Origin: Chungangia koreensis
GTDB lineage: Bacteria > Bacillota > Bacilli > Bacillales_A > Planococcaceae
Assembly: GCF_042651785.1 (NCBI RefSeq)
Contig: NZ_JBHSEC010000002.1
Span: forward strand, 1-64,000
Reading direction: 5' to 3'
Length of the DNA stretch: 64,000 nucleotides
Of the stretch, positions 1 through 7,366 are shown piece after piece. The translations under genes and the position numbers were made by a program. The notes under the pieces were generated by a model that worked only from the letters and a program-made list of their open reading frames with translations, made no database searches and had not been told where the DNA came from. The first letter of the stretch is position 1; the number at the start of each line of letters is the position of its first letter.

Positions 1-47
1 GTTTCATCTATTTGAACTATTATAACGGGGTTTTGAACAGACAAAAA

Positions 48-92
48 CCCCGAATAGGGTCACTTTTATTAAAGTGTCCACTATTCGGGGTT
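48..92 (-). terminator. Terminator after glnA
   Basis: An 11-12 bp stem (46-57 with 81-92, arms AACCCCGAATAG and CTATTCGGGGTT) encloses a second small hairpin around TTTATTAAA. On the minus strand the stem is followed by GTTTTTGT, a usable U-tract. It ends the glnA transcript. The first 45 bases of the window hold nothing else I can identify. Confidence 0.85.
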
Positions 93-124
93 CAGTTCAA
101 TCATTCCCAACGCTGTTTTCTCTA

Positions 125-1459
125 TTAGTACATTTTTAAATATTGCTCACGTTCCCATGGATGAACTGCTGTTCGGAAATGATCCCATTCGATACGCTTC
201 GTTTCAACAAAGTTTTCGTAAATATGGTTACCTAAAGCAGCCTGGATCACTTCGTCTTCAGCTAATTCGCCTACCGCTGCCTTCAAGCTTTCCGGTAAGC
301 TCTCAATTCCATTTTGCTTCAATTCTCTTTCGGACATTTCGTAAATATTTTGGTTCACTTCTGCAGGTGGCATCGCCTTTTCTTTAATGCCTTCTAAACC
401 GGCCTTCAATATGACTGCCATCGCTAAGTATGGATTTGCTGCTGGGTCGACTGAACGAACTTCTACTCGAGTACTCAAGCCACGTGAAGAAGGTATACGA
501 ATTAGGGGACTGCGGTTCTGTCCAGACCAAGCAACATAGGAAGGTGCTTCATAACCAGGAACCAAACGTTTGTAAGAGTTTACAGTTGGATTTGTAATCG
601 CTGTGAAACCTTTTACATGTTTTAAAATTCCTGCAATGAAATGATAGGCATCTTCACTAAGTTGCGATTCACCTTTTTCATCAAAGAAAGCATTCACTTT
701 GTCTTTGAAAAGAGAAACGTTACAGTGCATTCCTGAACCCGCTACCCCAAAGAGAGGTTTAGGCATAAACGTTGCATGTAAACCGTGTTTGCGAGCAATT
801 GTTTTAACTACCAGCTTAAATGTTTGGATATTATCACAAGCAGTTATTGCATCAGCATATTTAAAATCGATTTCGTGTTGTCCTGGTGCCACTTCATGAT
901 GGGAAGCTTCAATTTCAAATCCCATCTCTTCAAGTTCTAACACGATATCGCGACGGCAGTTTTCTCCTAAATCTGTAGGCGCCAAGTCAAAATAGCCGCC
1001 ATGGTCGTTCAAATTCAAAGTCGGTTCTCCTTCAACATCCAACTTAAACAAAAAGAATTCAGGCTCTGGCCCTAAGTTAAAATGAGTATAACCAAACTCT
1101 TCCATTTCTTTTAAAATTCGTTTCAAATTACTACGTGGATCTCCGGCAAATGGATTTCCATCTGGATTGGAGATATCGCAAATGAGACGGGCAACTTTCC
1201 CCTTTCCTGTAATCCAAGGAAATACTACCCATGTATCCAAATCAGGCACCAAATACATATCTGATTCTTCAATACGTACAAAACCTTCAATTGAGGAACC
1301 GTCAAACATCATTTTGTTATCAAGAGCTTTGTCAAGCTGACTGACCGGTATCTCTACGTTCTTGATCGTTCCTAAGATATCTGTGAATTGTAGGCGAATA
1401 AAATTGACTCCCTCTTCTTTCACAAGTCTTTTGATGTCTTCCTTTGAATACTTACTCAT
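125..1459 (-). CDS. glnA: Glutamine synthetase type I (GlnA)
   Basis: ATP-dependent synthesis of glutamine from glutamate and ammonium; cytoplasmic dodecamer and the main route of nitrogen assimilation. The 444-residue length fits the GSI-alpha class of Bacillus. Visible signatures are DGSSIEGF near residues 53-60, with the arginine (R62) that in B. subtilis takes part in feedback inhibition by glutamine, NPTVNSYKRLVPGYEAP carrying the flap glutamate, and NRSPLIRIP. No adenylylation-type C-terminal insertion is seen. The start has GGGAG about 9 nt upstream. In B. subtilis glnR precedes glnA; here ynbB is the direct upstream neighbour and glnR is not present. A promoter and a degenerate GlnR/TnrA-like site lie in the short upstream gap. 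Confidence 0.98.
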   Translation of the reverse strand: MSKYSKEDIKRLVKEEGVNFIRLQFTDILGTIKNVEIPVSQLDKALDNKMMFDGSSIEGFVRIEESDMYLVPDLDTWVVFPWITGKGKVARLICDISNPDGNPFAGDPRSNLKRILKEMEEFGYTHFNLGPEPEFFLFKLDVEGEPTLNLNDHGGYFDLAPTDLGENCRRDIVLELEEMGFEIEASHHEVAPGQHEIDFKYADAITACDNIQTFKLVVKTIARKHGLHATFMPKPLFGVAGSGMHCNVSLFKDKVNAFFDEKGESQLSEDAYHFIAGILKHVKGFTAITNPTVNSYKRLVPGYEAPSYVAWSGQNRSPLIRIPSSRGLSTRVEVRSVDPAANPYLAMAVILKAGLEGIKEKAMPPAEVNQNIYEMSERELKQNGIESLPESLKAAVGELAEDEVIQAALGNHIYENFVETKRIEWDHFRTAVHPWEREQYLKMY

Positions 1460-1502
1460 TTTTTCACTCTCCCAATTAAAATAAATAACCTAACATTTTT
1501 TT

Positions 1503-1531
1503 ATAATAGACGCTCTATTGTTCGTATGCAA
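1503..1531 (-). promoter_or_regulatory. glnA promoter
   Basis: On the minus strand TTGCAT (1526-1531) and TATTAT (1503-1508) are separated by exactly 17 nt, a good sigma-A promoter about 45 nt before the glnA start. A 17-nt motif at 1562-1578 (TGTGA-N7-TCATA on the plus strand) matches the GlnR/TnrA box TGTNA-N7-TNACA with one mismatch and overlaps the end of ynbB. It lies further upstream than the B. subtilis boxes, so regulation by it is uncertain. Confidence 0.65.
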
Positions 1532-1573
1532 TTGCTTTTTTACGAGTTGTCGTAGTTTTTTTGTGAAAACGCT

Positions 1574-2836
1574 TCATAATAGCTTTCGTTTTTGCAATTG
1601 CTGGATGGCAGACAAAATAGCGGTTTTTACATGCTCATACGTTAAGCCGCCTTGTATGTATGCTGTGTATGGCGGACGTATTGGTCCATCTGCTGTTAGC
1701 TCAATACTGGAACCTTGTACAAAAGTTCCTGCCGCCATGATGACATCGTCCTTATAACCCGGCATATAGGCAGGTTCTGGAGCGTAGTGTGCATTTACAG
1801 GGGAATTGGTTTGTATCGTCCGGCAAAATTCAACCATTTGCTCTGCTTTTTCGAACGTAACCGATTGAATTAAATCAGTCCTCGGTTCCGTATAATGAGG
1901 GGAAGTAGACATTCCCACCTCTTCTAAGATGGCTGAAGTGAAGATTGCACCTTTTGCAGCTTGAGAAACGGTGTGTGGTGCGAGGAAAAAACCTTGATAC
2001 ATATCCATTAACGTATTTAAAGAAGCACCTGCCTCTGCTCCTATACCCGGAGAAGTCATCCGATATGCGCATTTTTCCACAAACTCTGCTTTCCCGGCAA
2101 TATAACCACCTGTTTTAGCCAATCCACCTCCAGGGTTCTTGATCAAAGAACCGGCCATCAAGTCCACATTAAGATCAGTAGGCTCTAACTCCTCAACAAA
2201 CTCTCCATAACAATTATCTACAAAGATGATAGCATCTTCTTTAATGGACCTAATGAGATTAATTATTTCATCTATTTGACTTATCGTAAAGGATGGTCTA
2301 AGTGCATAGCCTTTTGAACGTTGGATTGCAACGACTTTAGTTTTCTCGGAGATAGCCTTTCTTACTTCCTCTGCATTAACTGAGCCATCATCCAATAAAT
2401 CGATGTGACTATAGTCGATTCCAAAATCCTCTAAGGAGCCTGTATCCTTTCCATTACCACTGACAATGGACTGAAGTGTATCATAAGGCTTACCAGTAAT
2501 ATAGAGAAGCTCATCTCCTGGTCTAAGTACACCGAACAAAGAAATCGTAATGGCATGTGTCCCGGATATGATTTGTGGACGAACAAGTGCAGCTTCTGCG
2601 CCGAAGACTTCCGCATATACCTTTTCCAACGTGTCCCTTCCGGCATCATCGTATCCATACCCTGTAGATGGGATCAAATGATAATCACTCACTTGATGCT
2701 TGCGGAAAGCAGCCAATACTTTCTGTTGGTTCAAAAAAGATACTTCATCTAACCGTTCGTGATATGGTTTGATTTTCTCTTCTATTTGCTTTGCTTGTTG
2801 GAGAAGTTCTTCTCCGATTAATGTTTTAAAACTCAT
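1574..2836 (-). CDS. ynbB: PLP-dependent enzyme of the YnbB / methionine gamma-lyase-like family
   Basis: A 420-residue fold-type I pyridoxal-phosphate protein of the family often labelled methionine gamma-lyase or aluminium-resistance protein. The glycine-rich stretch SLIKNPGGGLAKTGGYIAG holds the probable Schiff-base lysine, and VDNCYGEFVEE gives the cofactor-binding aspartate. The physiological substrate is not established for the Bacillus member, so a specific reaction should not be assumed. It keeps its usual position just upstream of the glnA locus, but here glnR is absent and the upstream neighbour is a rhodanese instead of hflX. Confidence 0.88.
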   Translation of the reverse strand: MSFKTLIGEELLQQAKQIEEKIKPYHERLDEVSFLNQQKVLAAFRKHQVSDYHLIPSTGYGYDDAGRDTLEKVYAEVFGAEAALVRPQIISGTHAITISLFGVLRPGDELLYITGKPYDTLQSIVSGNGKDTGSLEDFGIDYSHIDLLDDGSVNAEEVRKAISEKTKVVAIQRSKGYALRPSFTISQIDEIINLIRSIKEDAIIFVDNCYGEFVEELEPTDLNVDLMAGSLIKNPGGGLAKTGGYIAGKAEFVEKCAYRMTSPGIGAEAGASLNTLMDMYQGFFLAPHTVSQAAKGAIFTSAILEEVGMSTSPHYTEPRTDLIQSVTFEKAEQMVEFCRTIQTNSPVNAHYAPEPAYMPGYKDDVIMAAGTFVQGSSIELTADGPIRPPYTAYIQGGLTYEHVKTAILSAIQQLQKRKLL

Positions 2837-2870
2837 GCTTATTCTCCAATCTTAACTTTCAGCAAAAAAG

Positions 2871-2893
2871 CGATGAAATCAAACATTCCATCG
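2871..2893 (-). terminator. Terminator after the rhodanese gene
   Basis: A 9-bp stem with one mismatch (2871-2879 with 2885-2893, CGATGAAAT and ATTCCATCG, loop CAAAC). On the minus strand it is followed by GCTTTTTTGC. Confidence 0.7.
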
Positions 2894-2902
2894 ATTCTAT
2901 TA

Positions 2903-3202
2903 TCAGAGTTCTACTTCGCCTTCCCATGCCAACATTCCGCCCGTCATGTTAGTAACGTCATAACCTAAATCATCCAAAATGTTGCTGGCCATCGCACTTC
3001 TTCCACCAGAACGACAGACCATTATGTAACTTGTTTCACGATTCAATTCAGAATGCCGATTTTGCAGTTCACCAAGTGGTATGTGGATCGCTCCAGGAAT
3101 GATTCCTTGGGCGACTTCGTCATTCTCCCGCACATCGACGACATGGAATTGTTCCCCAGAATCCATCCTCTGTAACAAATCTTCTGCAGTTATATTTTTC
3201 AA
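2903..3202 (-). CDS. Single-domain rhodanese-like sulfurtransferase
   Basis: A 99-residue rhodanese domain. The active-site loop CRSGGRS carries the persulfide-forming cysteine, preceded by the typical VVDVREN and IPGAIHIPLGEL segments. Likely cytoplasmic sulfur carrier or sulfurtransferase; the partner is unknown. The longest frame starts at 3226, but a strong GGAGGG (plus 3209-3214) lies inside that extension, 6 nt before a TTG at 3202. The shorter protein beginning MKNITAEDLL is therefore preferred. It sits between hfq and ynbB, a place where B. subtilis carries other genes. Confidence 0.9.
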   Translation of the reverse strand: MKNITAEDLLQRMDSGEQFHVVDVRENDEVAQGIIPGAIHIPLGELQNRHSELNRETSYIMVCRSGGRSAMASNILDDLGYDVTNMTGGMLAWEGEVEL

Positions 3203-3259
3203 TGGTTTCCCTCCTATCATGTCCACCCTATTATACCCTAATCGGACACAAAGAAAAAA

Positions 3260-3281
3260 AGATGGCCCAGTAAGACCATCT
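3260..3281 (-). terminator. Terminator after hfq
   Basis: Stem AGATGG/CCATCT (3260-3265 with 3276-3281), followed on the minus strand by a run of seven T (CTTTTTTTCTTTG). Classic intrinsic terminator. Confidence 0.75.
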
Positions 3282-3290
3282 CCCTAATCC

Positions 3291-3521
3291 TCAAACTTCC
3301 TCTTCAGCATTCAATGTGACAGCTTTTGACGGGACAAAAGTTGAAATTGCATGTTTATAAATCAGTTGTTGCTTCCCGTCGGATTCCATTAAGACTGTAA
3401 AATTATCATAAGATTTTATGACTCCTTTTAACTGGAAACCGTTTAATAGAAAAACTGTAACAAAAATATTGTTCTTACGAAGCTGATTGAGAAAAGTATC
3501 TTGGATATTCATGGGCTTCAT
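3291..3521 (-). CDS. hfq: RNA chaperone Hfq
   Basis: A 76-residue Sm-like protein that forms hexamers and binds U-rich and A-rich RNA. The Sm1 segment (QDTFLNQLRKNNIFVTVFLLNGFQLKG) and the Sm2 motif IYKHAISTF with the conserved YKHA are present. The C-terminus is short and acidic, as in other Bacillales. AGGAGG stands 7 nt before the ATG. It follows miaA, the order found across Bacillales, with its own terminator downstream. Confidence 0.97.
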   Translation of the reverse strand: MKPMNIQDTFLNQLRKNNIFVTVFLLNGFQLKGVIKSYDNFTVLMESDGKQQLIYKHAISTFVPSKAVTLNAEEEV

Positions 3522-3565
3522 ACGTATTCCTCCTATTTCTCTGTCTACTGCAATAAAGACTTATT

Positions 3566-4507
3566 CTAATTCATTCTCTCAAATTCCTGCACTAAATTCA
3601 AAATTTTTCGCAAATTATTTTCCTGGTCTTCTAAACTGTCAAACCAATGAACGTTGAGTTTATTCCTAAAATAAGTCAATTGCCGTTTTGCATAATTCCT
3701 TGAATTCCTCTTTATATTTTCCACTGCCTCAACTTTTGAAACCTTCCCATCCAAAAAATCATAAATTTCTTTATAACCGATCGCTTTAATCGATTGAACA
3801 TCCTTCAAATTAGAAAGGTACAATCCTTCTACTTCTCTTAATAGGCCCTTTTTCATCATTAAATCGACCCGCTGATCGATCCGCTCATATAGTTTTTCTC
3901 TGTCCATCGTCAATCCGACCATCAAGTAATTATAAAGGGCGATTTCCCCTTTGCCATCCTCAATATCAGACTTGCCTTTCCCTGTAATCTCTGCAATTTC
4001 TAAAGCCCTGATGACTCTTCTTTGATTATTCGGATGAATTTGCGCTGCAGATAGAGGATCTTTTTCTTTTAATAAGGCGTGAAGAGCATCTAATCCAATC
4101 TCTTTTGCTAAATCTTCATATTTCTTCCGGATATTTTCGTCAGATGCTTCTTCAGTAAAGCGGAAATCGTGCAATACCGATTGAATATAGAGACCGGTTC
4201 CCCCTACGATGATTGGCAGTTTTCCACGGCCTTTTATCTCTTCAATCTTGAACCTGACCAATTGTTGAAACTCGGCAACAGAAAACGGTTCATCGGGATT
4301 TTTGATGTCGAACAGATGATGAGGGATCTCTTGTTTTTCTTCCTCAGTAATTTTGGCTGTTCCTATATCCAATCCACGATATACCTGCATGGAATCACCA
4401 TTAATGATTTCTCCATCCAAAACATGGGCAAGACGTATGCTTAATGCAGTTTTTCCTGATGCTGTTGGTCCTACCATTGAAAGGACCTCCAATTTTCGTG
4501 TTAGCAT
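3566..4507 (-). CDS. miaA: tRNA dimethylallyltransferase (MiaA)
   Basis: Transfers the dimethylallyl group to A37 of tRNAs that read codons starting with U. This is the first step toward ms2i6A, which MiaB (encoded at 11466-13007) completes. The P-loop GPTASGKT is at residues 13-20, followed by the family motifs INGDSMQVYRGLDIGTAK and IVGGTGLYIQS. Length 313 residues fits. A strong SD (GGAGG) also precedes an ATG ten codons in, but that start would remove the first beta strand of the P-loop fold, so the upstream start is kept. Seven bases separate it from the upstream hydrolase gene. Confidence 0.96.
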   Translation of the reverse strand: MLTRKLEVLSMVGPTASGKTALSIRLAHVLDGEIINGDSMQVYRGLDIGTAKITEEEKQEIPHHLFDIKNPDEPFSVAEFQQLVRFKIEEIKGRGKLPIIVGGTGLYIQSVLHDFRFTEEASDENIRKKYEDLAKEIGLDALHALLKEKDPLSAAQIHPNNQRRVIRALEIAEITGKGKSDIEDGKGEIALYNYLMVGLTMDREKLYERIDQRVDLMMKKGLLREVEGLYLSNLKDVQSIKAIGYKEIYDFLDGKVSKVEAVENIKRNSRNYAKRQLTYFRNKLNVHWFDSLEDQENNLRKILNLVQEFERMN

Positions 4508-4513
4508 GGCTAC

Positions 4514-5431
4514 CTACTTTCTGATCCAATGTAAAATGGATTCAAACACTTCCATCTTGTTCGTTTCATGTAAGAGTTCATGGCGTCTATCTTCAAACAA
4601 TATAACGTCCACTTTTTCCATTCCAACCTTACGGTATTGTTCAGCTACCTTAAAAACATCTTTTCCAAATTCCCCAACCGGATCTGCTTGACCCGAAATC
4701 AGCAGAATCGGGAGCTGTTTCGGTACTTTTTTAATTTCTTCAGGTCGATGGATCCTGATCAGTCCCGTAATGAGATCATGAAAAAATTGATTGGAAGCTA
4801 CGAAACCGCAATATGGGTCTTGTATATATTTATCAACCTCAGATCTGTCAGTCGAAAGCCAGTCAAACGGAGTTAGGACATTTTCAAATTTGCTGTTATA
4901 GCTGCCGAACGTCAGGAAGTTCATAATCTTATCAGGTTCTGCTGCTCCATTTAGTCTGCGGTTCATAGCAGCAACCGCAAGTCCTACACGTCCTAAAAGC
5001 CCGGGGTTTCCACCGGTTCCCATCAGGATGGCCCTCTTTACAGTATCCCCGTAAAGTTGTATATACCGCCTTACGACAAAGGAACCCATACTGTGGCCCA
5101 TCACGATTAGATCCGAATCTAACATATATTCTTTCCTGATTGATGAAACAACTTCATAAGCGTCCTTTGTGACACGTTCGAACCCTTCATGATCAGCTAA
5201 AAAACCCATCTTTCCGTTCAAATTCTGGGTTTCGCCATGTCCACGCTGGTCATGACCACTTACAAAGTAACCTTGCCCAGCTAAAAAAGCTGCAAATTCT
5301 TCGTAACGAGCAATATGCTCCGCCATTCCATGAATAAGGTGTATATGTCCAACCGGATTGCTAACTTCATAGATGAAAGTAGAAAGAACATGACCATCCA
5401 TGGCTGTTACTGTTCCTCGCTTTACACTCAT
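4514..5431 (-). CDS. Alpha/beta hydrolase, lysophospholipase/monoacylglycerol lipase-like
   Basis: About 305 residues of serine-hydrolase fold. Motifs in order are HLIHGMAEH (oxyanion region), DQRGHGET, the nucleophile elbow GHSMGS, and a late ISGQADPVGEF (acid) and RRHELLHE (histidine), completing a catalytic triad. It resembles the YtpA/PldB lysophospholipase group; the natural substrate is unknown. The longest frame begins at 5479, but GGAGGG lies 8 nt before the ATG at 5431, which gives MSVKRGTV as the better start. It stands between mutL and miaA, a place with no such gene in B. subtilis. Confidence 0.9.
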   Translation of the reverse strand: MSVKRGTVTAMDGHVLSTFIYEVSNPVGHIHLIHGMAEHIARYEEFAAFLAGQGYFVSGHDQRGHGETQNLNGKMGFLADHEGFERVTKDAYEVVSSIRKEYMLDSDLIVMGHSMGSFVVRRYIQLYGDTVKRAILMGTGGNPGLLGRVGLAVAAMNRRLNGAAEPDKIMNFLTFGSYNSKFENVLTPFDWLSTDRSEVDKYIQDPYCGFVASNQFFHDLITGLIRIHRPEEIKKVPKQLPILLISGQADPVGEFGKDVFKVAEQYRKVGMEKVDVILFEDRRHELLHETNKMEVFESILHWIRK

Positions 5432-5503
5432 CTCGGGATCCCTCCAAACTGATTCGTCCTCTCTAAAAAGCCTAACCACTTCCGCATGCTTTCATCCTTT
5501 TCC

Positions 5504-7354
5504 TTACATTACCCGTTTGAACATCTTTTCCAATTCATAAGATGAAAAATGGACGATCACAGGTCTCCCATGGGGACAAGTAAAAGGATTCTCTGTCTTT
5601 TTCAAGTCATCCAATAAAACCTTCATATCCTCTTTCGTTAAGTAATGATTTGCTTTGATTGAACGTTTGCAGCTCATCATGATCGCAGCATCCTCACGTA
5701 TTTTCTTAACGTCTATCTTTCGCTCCTTTAAAGCTTGTTCAATCATTTCTTCGATAATTTCACGTTCAAAATCTTTAGGGAACCAAACAGGATGTTCCCT
5801 TACTACAAAAGATTGGTGTCCAAATTCTTCAAGCAATACCCCTACTTCTTGTAAATAAGGCATCCATTCTTTTAACTTTAACGCTTCATCGCGAGGATAA
5901 TCGAAGGTCATGGGGATCAGTAGTGATTGCCTCTCTTCCGAGTCGACTTCCCCTACCTTTTCTCTGTAGAATTCATACTTGATCCGTTCTTGTGCAGCAT
6001 GCTGATCAACCATATAAAATCCATCCTGACTTTGAGCCACAATGTACGTGCCATGCACTTGACCGACAATTTCCAATTCAGGAAAAGCCGGGCCACCATC
6101 GACGGTCGGTGCTTCTTCCCAAACGGGCTGTTCTTTCACCTGAAGTTCCAAGTCAACTTTTTCCTGGTCTTTTTGATCATTGCTTTGAAACTGTGCATTT
6201 GAATTCATTGATAAAGGAAGATCTACTGCTTTTTCTCCTTCTTCTTGCTTCTTGAAGAAGGGCGTAGAATAGCTCGGAGTCACTTTTTTAGTAGGTCCGG
6301 TCCACATATTCAGTTGCTCTGCTTGAATCACTTGCTTCTTCGGCTTTTCATTAATCTCTGGCGCACGCATCTTCCCGGCAATCTCACGCCTGATCACCGC
6401 TCTGACAAGATCGGTCAAATCCGACTCCTTGCTTAGTTTGATAATTGACTTGGCCGGATGGACGTTGACATCCGTTAAATATGGATCCCCTTCGATATGC
6501 ATCACCACAATTGGATATCGCTCAATCGGTAAAAAAGTATGATAGGCATCAATAACCGCTCTTGTTACGGCATAATTCTTTACCCAACGACCATTCACAA
6601 ATAGAGTTAAATAATTCTTTGATGCTCTTGTCACTTCAGGCAGTGAAGCGTAGCCGGATATTTTGTAATCCGCTGACTCCCCTTCGAAATGGTTCATCTT
6701 TTTTGCTGTTGCCATCCCGTAAATGTCGGAAATGACACGAAGCAAGTCCCCACTTCCGGAAGTCCTTAAAATGCTCTGTCCATCGTGTTCAAGTTTAAAA
6801 GCGATTGAGGGGTAACATAGTGAAAGCCGATTGATCAGATCAATCGTATGGCCCAATTCTGTTTGAACCGTCTTGACATATTTCAATCGTGCAGGTGTAT
6901 TGAAGAATAGTTGTGCTACCTGGATGTCTGTCCCCTTCCTAAGAGGAGCTACAGACTTCTCGACTAAGTTCCCACCGTCAAGAATGATTTTCGTACTATG
7001 CTCTTCTCCATCAGAAGTCCAAAGTTCAATTTTTGAAACAGCGGCAATACTAGCAAGAGCCTCTCCTCTAAACCCGAGAGACCGAATTCTGAAAAGATCC
7101 CGCTCATTCGAAATTTTACTTGTAGCGTGGCGAAAGAAAGCCAATGAAGCATCTTCTTCATCCATTCCGCTTCCATTATCAGTTACGTGGATTAAGGATA
7201 ATCCTGCTTCTTTCAAGGATATCTCAATAGAGGTGCTACCAGCATCAATCGCATTTTCGACTAATTCCTTTACGACGGATGAGGGGCGTTCCACCACTTC
7301 TCCAGCTGCAATCTTATTGGATAAAGAATCTGTCAGAAGCTGAATTTTCCCCAT
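5504..7354 (-). CDS. mutL: DNA mismatch repair protein MutL
   Basis: GHKL-ATPase matchmaker of mismatch repair with endonuclease activity in this lineage. The N-terminal ATPase has KIAAGEVVERPSSVVKELVENAIDAG, DNGSGM and RGEAL. The C-terminal dimerisation and nuclease domain carries the DQHA-x2-E-x4-E metal motif (DQHAAQERIKYE) and the CPHGRP motif, which mark an incising MutL used by bacteria without MutH. The central 100 or so residues are a poorly conserved linker. Length 616 is normal. It is 12 nt downstream of mutS and probably co-transcribed. Confidence 0.98.
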   Translation of the reverse strand: MGKIQLLTDSLSNKIAAGEVVERPSSVVKELVENAIDAGSTSIEISLKEAGLSLIHVTDNGSGMDEEDASLAFFRHATSKISNERDLFRIRSLGFRGEALASIAAVSKIELWTSDGEEHSTKIILDGGNLVEKSVAPLRKGTDIQVAQLFFNTPARLKYVKTVQTELGHTIDLINRLSLCYPSIAFKLEHDGQSILRTSGSGDLLRVISDIYGMATAKKMNHFEGESADYKISGYASLPEVTRASKNYLTLFVNGRWVKNYAVTRAVIDAYHTFLPIERYPIVVMHIEGDPYLTDVNVHPAKSIIKLSKESDLTDLVRAVIRREIAGKMRAPEINEKPKKQVIQAEQLNMWTGPTKKVTPSYSTPFFKKQEEGEKAVDLPLSMNSNAQFQSNDQKDQEKVDLELQVKEQPVWEEAPTVDGGPAFPELEIVGQVHGTYIVAQSQDGFYMVDQHAAQERIKYEFYREKVGEVDSEERQSLLIPMTFDYPRDEALKLKEWMPYLQEVGVLLEEFGHQSFVVREHPVWFPKDFEREIIEEMIEQALKERKIDVKKIREDAAIMMSCKRSIKANHYLTKEDMKVLLDDLKKTENPFTCPHGRPVIVHFSSYELEKMFKRVM

Positions 7355-7366
7355 ATCTGTTTCCCC

